A DNA stretch of 64,000 nt from Nemophila menziesii. Taxonomy: Eukaryota; Streptophyta; Magnoliopsida; Boraginales; Hydrophyllaceae. Positions 22,425-33,165 of the stretch are shown piece by piece (positions within the stretch are counted from its first letter, which is position 1; every line of letters begins with the position of its first letter). Below the pieces are notes generated by a model. That model was not told the origin of the DNA. It searched no databases and saw only the letters and a list, made by a program, of their open reading frames with translations. Where the stretch lies: positions 66,030,899-66,094,898 of the forward strand of contig JARWIR010000001.1 of NCBI GenBank assembly GCA_029959085.1, given 5' to 3'. Made by a program: the position numbers and the translations under genes.

Positions 22425-23003
22425 CTATCGCTTGGGGGCTTTCCAAGCAACCTCGTCACCAACCCCAAACTCACTTTTGATTCTCTTCTTCACGGGTTTA
22501 TTGTGGACTTTATTTTTAGCTTCCTTTGTCACAACTTGGAGTGTTGGAACTTCACGTGATTCCTCATGATTTTTATCCACAAAGTGGAATGTTTCAGATT
22601 CTTCTTCAATTCTGAGAGTTACGGTTCCCTTATAAACATCGATTATGATGTGACTTGTCGCCAAGAAAGGGCGTCCAAGTATCAATGGAACGTGTTGACC
22701 TGTAATGCTTTCAAGAGTAAAGAGATCTTTAGGTATAGCTAAAGTACCTACTTGGACAAGAACGTCTTCAATGACTCCCCATGGCTTTATCGTGGAGTTA
22801 TCTAGGAGCAGCAAATTGATATATTTTCTTTTGGCATCTCCCATGCCTAACTTTTCAAACATATTCTCGGGCATGACATTCCTTCCTGAATCCAAGTCAC
22901 ACATCGCTTTAGCTTCGAAGTTACCACCTAAGGCTCCTGGATCTTGTATCTTCTGTGGTAGCTTCTTTGGAATTGTTGTCAAGCTTTCTTTAGTAAGGTC
23001 CAC
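22425..23003 (-). CDS. E4 aspartic protease (degenerate retropepsin)
   Basis: 192 codons open from the ATG at 23003. The motif CDLDSGRNVMPENMFEKLGM is near 22845-22900, where an Athila protease would have CDLGASINLMP. The extra residue and changed G-A make catalytic activity doubtful, although one Asp-Ser-Gly order remains. LILGRPFLATSHIIIDV (about 22630-22680) is the second conserved block. The preceding frame (22990-23547) overlaps by a few codons, suggesting a frameshift within what was one gag-protease frame. The reading frame survives, but evidence that it is translated is lacking. Confidence 0.6.
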   Translation of the reverse strand: MDLTKESLTTIPKKLPQKIQDPGALGGNFEAKAMCDLDSGRNVMPENMFEKLGMGDAKRKYINLLLLDNSTIKPWGVIEDVLVQVGTLAIPKDLFTLESITGQHVPLILGRPFLATSHIIIDVYKGTVTLRIEEESETFHFVDKNHEESREVPTLQVVTKEAKNKVHNKPVKKRIKSEFGVGDEVAWKAPKR

Positions 23004-24137
23004 AGTCTATCTCAACCTCTACACTCATACTCTTCTTGGATGGAATTTCTTTAAATACTTTTGGTGTTGTAGGCTCTTTATCAATTACTTCGAGGATAGA
23101 AACAATGATGTTTTTTGGGCTTGACATTTCAGATTCAGTATCACCACTAGGATATGTAATTTTTGGTAGATAAGGTGGTGATAGTAGTGGATGTGTAGGT
23201 GGTATCTCCTCATTGTTCTCTTCTATTCCAACCTCTTTAACCCTGTCTTTGATTGTTACTTTATCAAAATTAAGCTTCGTGGGTTCTTCAATTGTTGGAA
23301 TTTCTACAACACTCATCGCAGTTGTACCTTCAACCTCATCCTCACTTTCCCAATCTTCATTTCTTACCTCTATAAAATTCAACTTGATTGGTGATGATGG
23401 TTTTGTAGGTGGCGGTTCCACCTCACTTTCTTCTGTTAGCACCTTTTGTGCAGCTGACTTTTTTTTCTTAGTCTTTTTTTCATCTTCTCTAACCACATGC
23501 TTGGAATTTCCTTCAACCTCTTTCTCACCTTGATTCTCAACAAGCACCTCATCTAAGCTAAGTTTGGTTGGTTCTTTTATGGTCGAATCCTTGAACCCAA
23601 CATTGCTATCGCCCAGCTCATATGTAATTCCTGTTGTAACTGTTGACTGATCGTAGTGAGTTACGTTAATATTAGCTCCATTGCTTGATATTGTTGGTGG
23701 ACGAATTGCACTAAGAATGCAGTAGCATAAATCCTTGCCTCATTTTGATCCACCTTTTTTTCAAATCATTTATATCTTCATGTGGCTAAGATGGAAGTGT
23801 TTTTTGAGCCTGATCCTTCGTTATATCTCAGATTAAATATGGAAGTTCTTGTTGAAACTTCTGGGAGTTATTAGTTACTTGGGTTACATGCGTCTCCAAG
23901 GTCTCCAATTTTGCAGCTTGCTCCTTGAATCTTTCATTATTGAAATGCATGGAAGTTTACCTACCTCATATAACTTATCTGTCATTTGTTGGAGATGGGA
24001 TATGGCTTCTTCTTGCGGATTATGCATGGGCTGTGGTGGAGATTGAGCTTGATAACTCGAACTTCTTGATAAAAAATTTGACTTTAGGCCCCATGCATAT
24101 TTGTATCTCTTGGTGCGTCATAGTTTTCCATACCTAA
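22990..24137 (-). pseudogene. E4 gag remnant and acidic linker
   Basis: The right part starts near 24128 with MENYDAPRDTNMHG and a stop. In shifted frame come QAQSPPQPMHNPQEEAISHLQQMTDKLYEVGKL (about 23955-24055) and FNNERFKEQAAKLETLETHV (about 23885-23945), which corresponds to the coiled region of E5 gag (KFREQKNSIQILGTQVEQL). The conserved Retrotrans_gag domain and zinc knuckle are absent. The left part (23547-22990) is an open 185-codon acidic/Lys linker leading to the protease. Unit A of the tandem duplication starts inside this remnant at 23950. Confidence 0.6.
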
Positions 24138-24235
24138 TAAACCTGAGAAGAGACTAAAAAGAAAAGTCATAAAACTGAAAACAAATAAAAAAATTTACAC
24201 AAAATAAACACAAATAAAACTAACTTAAAGATAAA

Positions 24236-24253
24236 TCCCCGGCAGTGGCGCCA
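24236..24253 (-). other. E4 primer-binding site (tRNA-Asp)
   Basis: Minus strand TGGCGCCACTGCCGGGGA, complementary to the tRNA-Asp 3' end with mismatches in the centre; six bases from the LTR. Its copy in unit B is at 36867-36884. Confidence 0.85.
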
Positions 24254-24259
24254 AAAACT

Positions 24260-25850
24260 TGGTGGAGGAAAAGGTGTGATAAATAAATAGATAACTAAGA
24301 TAATAATAAAGGACACGCCCTTGACTACCACGAGAAACTCACTGTAAGTATTACATCTCGTTTGCAAGTTTAGTTAGTAAGTAAAGGTGCGTTCACAAGG
24401 ATTTGATTTGTTAGATCTACTCATCTATATAAAGAAGTGTAGGAGAAATGACTTGTTAAATTAAAAGACAATCAAAGTAAGATTAGTTATTCGATTTTCA
24501 GATGTAAAAGATAATAATGCAAATAAATAATATAATAAAAGAATGGAGATGAGAAATATAACTTAGGGTTGCTAGTATGCACTTATCCTTCTAAATCAAT
24601 ATTCTAGCTATAAGGCTGATTAAATCTCTTAAATAAGTAGCCAGGATTCTATATTCCTCCTAAGCCCCTTCCGGATAGACTTAAGAGGTGACCTAACAAT
24701 TATCAGGGGACTTAACTAAGGTGCTCCTATTCCACTAGGGTCTTAGATGAGACGGTCATGCGCAATGATCGGTGATTAATAACAAACACTAATGGCTATC
24801 AAGTTAGAAAAACCCTTCTAGGTGACCATCAAACTACTATTAATGGGGTAGTCTATACGCATGCATTCGTAAGAGATACAGTCAATATATTAAAGCACAT
24901 AAAACAAATATATGGTTAAGAAGCTAGAATCAATTTTAAAATGTTTTCCCAAATAACATAAAAACAAATAAAGAATTAGAAATCAAAGATTATACATATG
25001 CAAACCCAAGCTCTGGGAAAATTAGTTCATATATAAAGACATAGAAATAAACTATGGATAAAAGTAATAGAAACAATAATAATCTAAAGAATCTAATACA
25101 AATTACCCTATTGATAGAGGGAGATGATGGAGAAGAGGAGTTTGCTACTTCCCAGCTTCTTGTCTTCCTCTCTACAGGTCTTGTTGCTTCTCTTGAATGA
25201 CTTCTATGATACTTAAGGTTTAGAAATGAGCAAGGAAATGTTTACAATAGTTAAAGGGTGTATTTATAGGTGTTTAGGAAGCCCTAGGTAGGATTTCTTG
25301 GGGTAGAAGGCAAGCAGTTCGACTCCTTTTCCAAAACAAATTTGTTTCCTAAAATATAGAAGAAGGGAAAAACTGCCGTTGTCTTGTTTTGGTCGTAAAT
25401 TCTTCGTTATTGTTCCATTTGTTGTATACTTTATATCGAAACGACGGCCTCAAAAAGATATACACTTTCCCTTTTTATTGCTCCTCCAAATTCCAAGCTG
25501 GTTTTGAGTTACCTTCACTTTAGTGGACGTGGCTGCAGAATTTCAGATTTACTTGACAGTTTTTCCTTTCCTATATTATCTCTACTTTCTTTTATCTCAA
25601 TTTTACATCCATATCTTCTTTCATTTATCTCTTTAGAATTGATATGGAATCTAATTAATTACCATATATCTTCAAAGCTTCACATTAACACATAAATTAA
25701 ACTAAATATGCTCTAAAAAAAATAATTCATCAAATTAAGACAAGAAATAGGAAAATATCGAATATGAGTAAAAAATATAATTAATTTATCAAATACACCT
25801 GAAATGGTGTCTCCAACCTAGATTAATTCATCACAAATAGGGAGATATCA
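24260..25850 (-). repeat. E4 5' LTR (unit A copy)
   Basis: Begins TGGTGGAGGAAAAGGTG and ends GGGAGATATCA (a GAGAC to GAGAT change relative to most LTRs here). The unit B copy at 36891-38478 shares the GAGATATCA end, which supports duplication rather than a second insertion. Confidence 0.9.
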
Positions 25851-27694
25851 TCGTCCCTTCGGGTGTGCAAGGGATCTATTAGCCATTTGCAAGACCATTG
25901 AGGTCTGTCTTGCATTTCCTATCTTCAACTTATCAAAAACCGATTTAGGCATGAGATTGATAGTCTTACCCAAATAACATAAAGATTTCCCTTGCCACTT
26001 TTCACCAATAGAAATAGGAATAGTGATACTCCAAGATCGAGTAATTTAGGTGGCAACTTACTCTGGATATAGCACTACATTCTTCTGGCAAACCTGTCAT
26101 CTCATTCTCAAGATATGGGCATTTGTTGGTGATAGATCTTTTCAAAAAATTTACATATTTTGGAACATCTCTAATAGTATCTAATAATGGTACATTAATA
26201 TTAAGCTTTCTCACCACATTCATGGATCTCTGATAATCAACCATATCTCCCTCTTCTGAACTCTCGAGGGGAAAGATGAAGGAGGGCGATTTTCTACAAC
26301 ATCTTTATTCTTTGGTTTTTTTGGAATTTTCTCAACTTCTACCTCTTCAACTTCTGGTTCACCTTCTTTCTCCACCACACCCTTTACCGATTTCTCCTTC
26401 ATAATTGTTTCTTTTTCTTTCATAGAGGGGAAAGATGGTGATGGTAGCTTCATTCCACTTATGAGTGCTATAGCGTTACAATCTTCTCTCTGTTTTGGAT
26501 CTTCAGTGTCACTTGGGAGTTGCCCTTGTGGACACTAATTAAACTGTTTTACCATTTGAGCTATTTTCAAACATCTTGAATGTTGCAGTAGAAGCTTGTT
26601 GATCTTGTTGCATTTTCACTGGCATAGCAATTAGTGTCTGTAAAGTTTGTTGAACATCTAACGCACCTTCTTGAGGCTGAGCAGGTAGAGCTTTCTGATT
26701 CATAGTATCGGTATAGGTGTCTTGAAGAGGTTTTCTCTAAGCTTGATTTCTGTAATTATGTCCCCCTTGGTATATGTTATGTGGTCTCTGTTGATAATTA
26801 TTTCCATGGGGTCGTGGTTGATACACATAAGTCAGATTTGCGGCCCCGTTCGGATTAGAATACTGGAAACCCGGATGGTTTTTGTTTGGTTGATAACCTT
26901 GACCCCCTGAATTATAGTTCCCTTTGTTGGAAACAAATATCGCGGATTCTAGGTTGCTTTGATAATTCTCCCAATCATGATCTTGCACACCACAATTTGA
27001 ACACCCATATATTTATTGTGTAACATTCACAACATTTCTCCTACCTGAAAAACCTTCTTTAACAACTAAAGTAAGTTTTTTCAACTGTTGCTCAAGTGTG
27101 TTCTTCAATTTATTCTCTAATGAAGAGAATTGCTCATCAATTCCAGGACTACTTTCTCTATGACATGTACCTCGGATAGGTGTTCTCACGGTGCTCTCAT
27201 TCTTCACTGTTCTATTCAATATAATTTTAGCATTAGACTGTAGTGCCTGTAGGAATCCTCCACCACGAAGTAAGTCTAGATCTTTCCTTGCACGTCCCTC
27301 AAGGCTCTTATAAAATATTGGCATATTTTGTTCTTCTAAAAGGCTATGATCTGGAACTCTTGTCAAACACACTTGAAATCCTGTCCAACAAGCAGCTGTG
27401 GACTCACCTTGCTCTTGTTGGAATGATGTTAACTCGATTTATGCATTCAACCTCATATTCCTCGGATAGTAACGGTCAAAGAACATTGTTTGTAGCTTTC
27501 CCAATTATTTATCGTACCTGTTTCTTGTGAGTCATGTCATTCACTCGCTGCGTCTATTACGAAAAATCTGAAGTTTGTAAAGTACATATGTTCTCTTGTT
27601 ACACCTTGAATTATATATGCATCACATATCTACATGAACTACTGTACTGCACGGATTGGGTCTTCTCCAGCCACTCCTCGTATATTTCCAAAGA
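25851..27694 (-). pseudogene. E3 gag and protease N-terminus (unit A copy)
   Basis: Resumes the E3 frame after E4. The protease start reads CYLGKTINLMPKS (about 25945-25985), so the catalytic Asp is Tyr here. Upstream come the linker EVEKIPKKPKNKDVVENRPP, the Asn/Gln-rich tail and a zinc knuckle whose last Cys is lost (CSNCGVQDHDWENYQ, about 26960-27000). Then LENKLKNTLEQQLKKLTLVVKEGF and gag pieces to VPDHSLLEEQNM (about 27350) and the FFD-type region at 27430-27690. Stops and frameshifts are frequent. It ends where the foldback element begins. Confidence 0.83.
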
Positions 27695-27729
27695 TGCTAC
27701 TAAAACATTTCTATCAACTTAATTCGTTG

Positions 27730-29854
27730 ACAAATACTAAAATAATTATATCGTTAAATTATATATTTTTTAATCAACTTGCAAAATATTAGAGATCTTA
27801 TAAAATATACACATATGCCTGCACCTTGAATACACAAAAGTAACTCAAAACACCAGACTATTTTAAATTGAAAATTAGACTTCAATAGATAAAAAACCAC
27901 AATTTATACATACGTATATGGTCCAATGAAAATGGTCTAATTTTTCTAATGAATATAAACTAATAGGCTCGGCCCATAAAACACAAAAGATTATAATATA
28001 TAGGGAATATTCTATGACCTAGTTTTTCATTTTATTAGGCTTTCATTTATCTCAAGCCGTAATAAAATCATACACCTCGTCTATTCATTTCTCACAATCT
28101 TCAAAAATTGAATAATTTTTTTTCATTCAATTTTTTTATGATTAAACCTACAAAAAGGTTGAAGAGATATTTAGATTACTAGAGGTAAAATTAAAAAAGA
28201 AATTGATTTTTTCATCTCGTTTGTAGATCTAGATCTATATTTTCTTTTAGATAATTATATTATTTATGTTTTGTTCTACGCCCAAATCTAAGATTTACAG
28301 CCTATAATATCAATTTCAGGTATGTGATTTGTTTTAATTGTATTTTTTTGGTATTACTTAATATTTTTGTGTATAATCCGCAGATTTTTTAATAACTAAA
28401 ATACAATCTTATTTATTTGTCTTACATATTAATTTTAAAAAAATACATTATTTGAAACAATTTAGATCTTAAAACATAATATTTTGATGAAATTGTGATC
28501 TTAATTTATTAGTATTTTGTACATGAAAATGATTTTACAAGTGGTCATTGGTCAATACATTTCTTCTACAAGGTAAGTTTTAGACTAAAAATATGTTTTT
28601 ATACTTTTGTTAATTTATTAAATTTTTAATTTAAAAAAATATAAAATAAATATAAATTTATACTTTTATATAAATATAAATGAATATAAATTTATACTTT
28701 TATATTTATTAAAAGGTCTGCAGATTATTCACAAAAATATTAGGTAATACCAAAATAATACAATTAAAACAAATCACGTACCTGAAATTGATATTATAGG
28801 CTGTAAATCTTAGATTTGGGCGTAGAACAAAACATAAATAATATAATTATCTAAAAAAAAATATGAATCTAGATCTACAAACGAGATGAAAAAATCAATT
28901 TCTTTTTTAATTTTACCTCTAGTAATCTAAATATCTCTTCAACCTTTTTGTAGGTTTAATCATAAAATTTTTGAATGAAAAAAAATTATTCAATTTTTGA
29001 AGATTGTAAGAAATGAATAGACGAGGTGTATGATTTTATTACGACTTGAGATAAATGAAAGCCTAATAAAATGAAAAACTAGGTCATAGAATTTTCCTAG
29101 ATATTATAATCTTTTGTGTTTTATGTGCCGAGCCTATTAGTTTAAATACATTAAAAAAATTAGACCATTTTCATTGGGCCATATACGTATGTATAAATTG
29201 TGGTTTTTTTATCTATTCAAATATAATTTTTAATTTAAAAAAGTCGGGTGTTTTAAGTTATTTTTGTGTATTCAAGGTGTAGGCATGTGTGTATATTTTA
29301 TAAGATCTCTAATATTTTGCAAGTTGATTAAAAATATATAATTTAACGATATAATTATTTTAGTCAGAGCCGGTCCTGGGGAGAGGCCAAGGAGGCCATG
29401 GCCTTGGGCCCCTCCCCAACTCATATAATTTTTGGGGCCCCCTTTGAAGGCCCAATTTTTATTATATAAGTATAAGTTTTTTTTTATTAAAAAGGCCCAA
29501 TTTTGGCCTAATTGAAATGAAAAAAAAAAAAGTTAGACTGTATTTTTAATTAAAGAAATATTTAAGTGGTTACTTGTTGATTTTAATTTACGAATTAACT
29601 TGTTGATTAAAAAGAAATTAAGATATTTTCTCTGTTAAAATTTATTTAAATATTTTTTTATGATATTTTGAATTTATTGATTTTATTTTATATCGTGAAA
29701 ACTCGTATCTTCTATGTGATTGATAAAATCATAACTTGTAACCCTTTATTAGTTTTCTGCTTGCTATTCCTTGCAACTTTTTTTAAGGGCCCCTTTTTTT
29801 AAGTTTGCCTTAGGCCCCCGAAATGTCAGGACCGGCCCTGATTTTAGTATTTGT
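27730..29854. mobile_element. Foldback element, unit A copy, carrying a hAT insertion
   Basis: The ends ACAAATACTAAAAT and ATTTTAGTATTTGT are complementary, and arms of several hundred bases run inward as near-perfect inverted complements (for example 'gtatatggtccaatgaaaatgg' at about 27915 and its reverse complement at about 29160). The centre near 28640 lacks about 231 bp found in unit B. The element has no ORF. It lies in the N-terminal part of E3 gag; no clean target duplication was found, so the superfamily stays open. Confidence 0.75.
29365..29840. mobile_element. Non-autonomous hAT element
   Basis: 476 bp. The left end is CAGAGCCGGTCCTG; the right end on the opposite strand is CAGGGCCGGTCCTG, one mismatch. 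An exact 8-bp duplication, attttagt, flanks it (29357-29364 and 29841-29848). CAG-starting short terminal repeats with 8-bp duplications define hAT elements. It has no transposase. Unit B has the uninterrupted site at about 42211-42218, so it inserted after the duplication or left B without a trace. Confidence 0.93.
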
Positions 29855-29952
29855 TTTTGTTTACTGGGACCATCTTTTTTTTCTATTGCTAGTCTTTCTT
29901 CCTTCTCTCTTTTGTTTTTATCTGTGAATAACCTCTCAGGATTTGAGAGCAT
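29855..29952 (-). pseudogene. E3 gag start codon region (unit A)
   Basis: From the ATG at 29952: MLSNPERLFTDKNKREKEERLAIEKK, the basic leader of an Athila gag (compare E1 RLANKRRKE). It runs into the foldback element after about 33 codons. Confidence 0.65.
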
Positions 29953-30063
29953 GCACTAAACATGTAAAACATGAGCAGGACAAAACAAATCAAAAAGCGT
30001 AAAACTAAAAAATAAAATAACAATAATACTACTATGAATTCACACCGGGGTCATACGCTACCG

Positions 30064-30081
30064 TCCCCGGCAGCGGCGCCA
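30064..30081 (-). other. E3 primer-binding site (unit A)
   Basis: Minus strand TGGCGCCGCTGCCGGGGA, identical to that of E1 and six bases from the LTR. Copy in unit B at 42439-42456. Confidence 0.9.
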
Positions 30082-30087
30082 AGAATT

Positions 30088-31666
30088 TGGTGTCTCCTGG
30101 TGTGTGATAAGTTCACCACCCATAAAGAGAGGGACACTACCCTCAAGTGCACGGGTTGTTCCAAGTAATGTTTAGATAATACTGATTTCGTTCTCAGAGA
30201 CGGATAGTTATAACTCTAGTGTTTATCAACTAAGTAGAAGTAATTGTTAAACCAGAAAAATTAAAACATAAAGATATTTGTTTTGGTTTTGGATTATAAC
30301 TAAAGATGCAGTAAAATAAAGTACTAAAATGATTAACTGAAAGAAAACACTGAAAGTAAATAAGTGTAGACGCAAGGATGAGATATGTACTTGAGTCTCG
30401 CAAGGGATCCACCTAAGTTTGTATAATTAATGTTTCCGTTTAAAGGGCAAGTTAGTATTTTTATACTAGTCGGGACTTTAATATCTCTTAGCCCCCTGTC
30501 GGGTGGACCTAGGAGCTATCCTATGGTAAGATAAACCCCTCTAATGTAGTCTATTTACTTACGGATGTGAAGTTCTTACCTCTTTGTCTATGTGATAAGT
30601 TAAGCCTGTCGGTCAATAATAGACATCACACATATATCACCTATGTTTGTAATCGACCCCCCCCCCCCCCCCCCCCCCCCCCCGGTCGGATAATCACTTC
30701 ACCACTAAAGCGAATAGCCCAATTACTAAAACCTATTTCTAGTTGGCCAGAATAAACATAGTAAACAAGCATAAAATAGTATCCACTAGAAAATACCCAA
30801 CTTACATTAAATAGTAAACTTCCAAATTCGGAAAACAGAAATTAATAAACTAGGGCTTCAACCCATTATTGCGATTCTGAAAACTAGGAAATTTAGCTTA
30901 TATTCGAATTAAAAACTGTAAATAAAATAGCATTCATCATTCTTAATTACAGAAAAGAAATATATAACCTAATTAAAGGGTTAGATTGAGCTGTCGTTGG
31001 AAGAATAGGAATTCTCCAGCTCTTGCTTTCCCTTTTGCCTTTTTGCTCTTACTCTAACTTTCAAAATAGTGAAGCGTATGTAAAAAGGAGGTCTAAAAGC
31101 CTAATTATAATGCTTTAGATCGGATTGGCCTATTATTTAATAAAAATAAGTCAAATGATAAAAAGCCCGAGTCCAAATTAGAGAATCATGTAATTGTTGT
31201 ACACCCTATAGTAAAACTGTTGTAACCTTTGCGTCTCACGTCCAAATCACCTGATTCCAGTCCTCAAATCTTGCTAACACAAAGTCGCAATTTATCTTTC
31301 AGATCTCCAGGCCTGAATTAGTATCGATGTGGCTCGAAATAAGCAATTATTAACAGCTATCCATATTTCCATCTCTTTTAGTCAACTTTCCGGGTAATTC
31401 TTTCTTACTTTCGACGTGTCCGCTTGATTTAAGACTTTAATCTTCACTTCTCCTCCTTATCTGGTGCTCCATAACATCCGATGTACTTAAAAACTTTATA
31501 TTAAAAACAAACAAATTAATGTACAAAAGCTTTAAAAATGAAATATCGTAATTCCAAGAGAAGAAAACGCAATATCTTCAAATAAGCATATAAAAGTCTA
31601 AGCCTAATATTCTCCTAAAATAATTTCTCCTAAAGACATATATTTAGAACAAAATGAAAGACATCA
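30088..31666 (-). repeat. E3 5' LTR (unit A copy), with a 27-C run
   Basis: TGGTGTCTCCTGGTGTG... to ...GAAAGACATCA. At 30657-30683 there is an uninterrupted run of 27 C, where the 3' LTR (about 10740-10760) has only short C runs broken by A and T. The unit B copy has 19 C (43044-43062). Confidence 0.9.
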
Positions 31667-32475
31667 AATGTCCATTGAATGAGATTGATAAAATATCAAC
31701 TCCATCTTCAATAGCAACATTGATTCCAGCTAATATATCACTATCAAAACAAGAAGTACCATTAGCACATACTTTATAAATAACAATGTGCGCTGGAGGT
31801 GCAATTCTAGATGCAATACCATTGGCATTACCAAGTATATTAGCTCATTCAACAAAATTTCCAGCTGCAATGCTTGATGTATGTGTTGCATGGGTTTCTT
31901 CATTTACTGAAGAATTTGTAAAGAATCTCACTCCTATGAGTTTGTTGTTACAAGCTGTAAAATTGGAATCACATATTCCTTTCCATTTATCAGGGGGTGG
32001 TGGCACTCCAGTGTCACTGAATGAAGGGTGGTTAGAGTATATTCCACCGTCTATTACTCCAATAATTATCCCTTTCCCAAGATTTGAATCTTTCCATAAG
32101 CCTATGCTCTGGTGCAAACCCAAGAAATTGGGAGAATGAGTTGTGTGTAAAGGCAATTCTTTCTCAGGGTATGCAACCAGAAACCCTTGTTTCTTTTCAA
32201 TCTCCTTCACTTCTTCTAATGATAGTTTAGTGGTGAAACCTTTAATTGGTAGGAATAGACCGTACATAGTTATTCATTCGAGCTTATCGTTGATGGCAAA
32301 AGGAGCTGTGCCAGTTATCTAAATCTTCTGAATTTGTTAAAATTTGTTCATCAGGTGATTCTACATGAACGATATAGGTTTTTAAACTGGTTTTTACGTG
32401 GGAATCACTTCCAAATGCTTCGAAAAAATAAATATTAATTACGCAAAAGAGGGTAAGAAAGTAATTAAAATCCAT
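31667..32475 (-). pseudogene. Subtilisin-like protease, 5' half (unit A)
   Basis: From the ATG at 32475: hydrophobic signal peptide (FNYFLTLFCVINIYFF), then the inhibitor-I9 prodomain start (KTYIVHVESPDEQ). A frameshift near 32290 and a second near 32265 break the prodomain. The catalytic domain follows: [32 protein letters not shown] with the catalytic Asp, then [16 protein letters not shown] with the catalytic His, and a TGA (about 31845). The frame continues ANILGNANGIASRIAPPAHIVIYKV to VDILSISF. At 31666 E3 interrupts the gene; the next part is at 9676-10176. It matches plant SBT1-type subtilases, which are secreted serine proteases. It is non-functional. Confidence 0.88.
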
Positions 32476-33160
32476 GTTTGGTAAAAACGTTATACGTTTG
32501 GATAAAAAAAATTGATTATTATATAGAGCTTTTATGTTTGTATTTTAGATTAAAAGACACTTTCATTCACCGTTGAAGTAATGGAATTATTCAAATATAG
32601 ATGAAATCAACTAGAATGTTATTTCAATCGGTATTACGTAAAATTTTGGACAATCTGGATAATTTCTATCTCGCTATGTCAACTTTCAGTTTCTAACTCC
32701 TTCGAGTTGACATTGTTATATAACCATTTGCGTTAACTGCCATAGACAGGTGCAAACAGGGCAACCGTAGGAAAAATAATATGAAAGATCTATTTTTCTT
32801 AGGTACTTAATTCTATTTTATTTTTGGACTAATAAAGAAAAAGACACCAAAAATCCAAATTTCATCCGCTGTCAAGTCTCGAGAACTAGGTATCGATCAA
32901 AAACTGGCCTCTATTCGCCCTGACCCTCTGTCTAGCGTGTCGTGCCACTTTATCAACCAAATACATTGTGTCTTCTTATGAGATGACGGAAATTCATGAA
33001 GTCGTGACTTTCCGCTATCTCGCCCATCCTAATGCAATAGGGATGAACTGGCCACCACGCTACTGGCGGTGACCTAATACCTTGGACCATCTCAAGGTTA
33101 TCTGAAAACACAACTGTACTTATGCCCAGGTACGACCTTCCCAGGCAAGCAGCCTTAGAT
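32476..33160. other. Upstream DNA of the subtilase (unit A)
   Basis: No gene found. 32476-32860 is AT-rich and would have held the subtilase promoter. 32870-33160 is clearly richer in G+C than anything around it and is shared with unit B; parts read as an open frame in B (MTEIHEVVTFRYLAHPNAIG, within 45157-45426) that is interrupted in A. I do not recognise it. Confidence 0.5.
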
Positions 33161-33165
33161 ACTAC

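Larger units (their letters stand above)
17684..25850 (-). mobile_element. E4: Athila-like LTR element lacking RT and most of integrase
   Basis: Two LTRs of about 1.6 kb (17684-19333 and 24260-25850) bound a 4.9-kb interior holding a PBS, a short gag remnant, a protease and a third-ORF remnant, with no RT, RNase H or integrase core. It interrupts the E3 protease. Flanks are tcttt (17679-17683) and tcgtc (25851-25855), a decayed 5-bp duplication; the intact E1 sequence at 2080-2100 shows the uninterrupted order. Such elements depend on proteins from relatives, like LARD-type non-autonomous retrotransposons. Its 5' part is duplicated at 36587-38478. Confidence 0.83.
10177..31666 (-). mobile_element. 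E3: Athila-type LTR retrotransposon, nested and inserted in a subtilase gene
   Basis: Minus-strand element: 3' LTR 10177-11740, polypurine tract, third ORF (13793-14869), pol remnants (15759-17683), nested E4 (17684-25850), protease/gag (25851-27694), foldback element (27730-29854), gag start, PBS (30064-30081) and 5' LTR (30088-31666). Flanks are 'gatgt' (10172-10176) and 'aatgt' (31667-31671), a 5-bp target duplication with one change. The flanking DNA on both sides belongs to the same subtilase gene, which supports the boundaries independently. Integrase is absent and RT is inactivated, so it is a dead copy. Confidence 0.85.

Noticed and set aside
31786..32139. 117-codon plus-strand ORF, repeated at 44166-44492
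   Set aside because: Lies antisense to the subtilase catalytic domain; the minus strand carries the clear homology.
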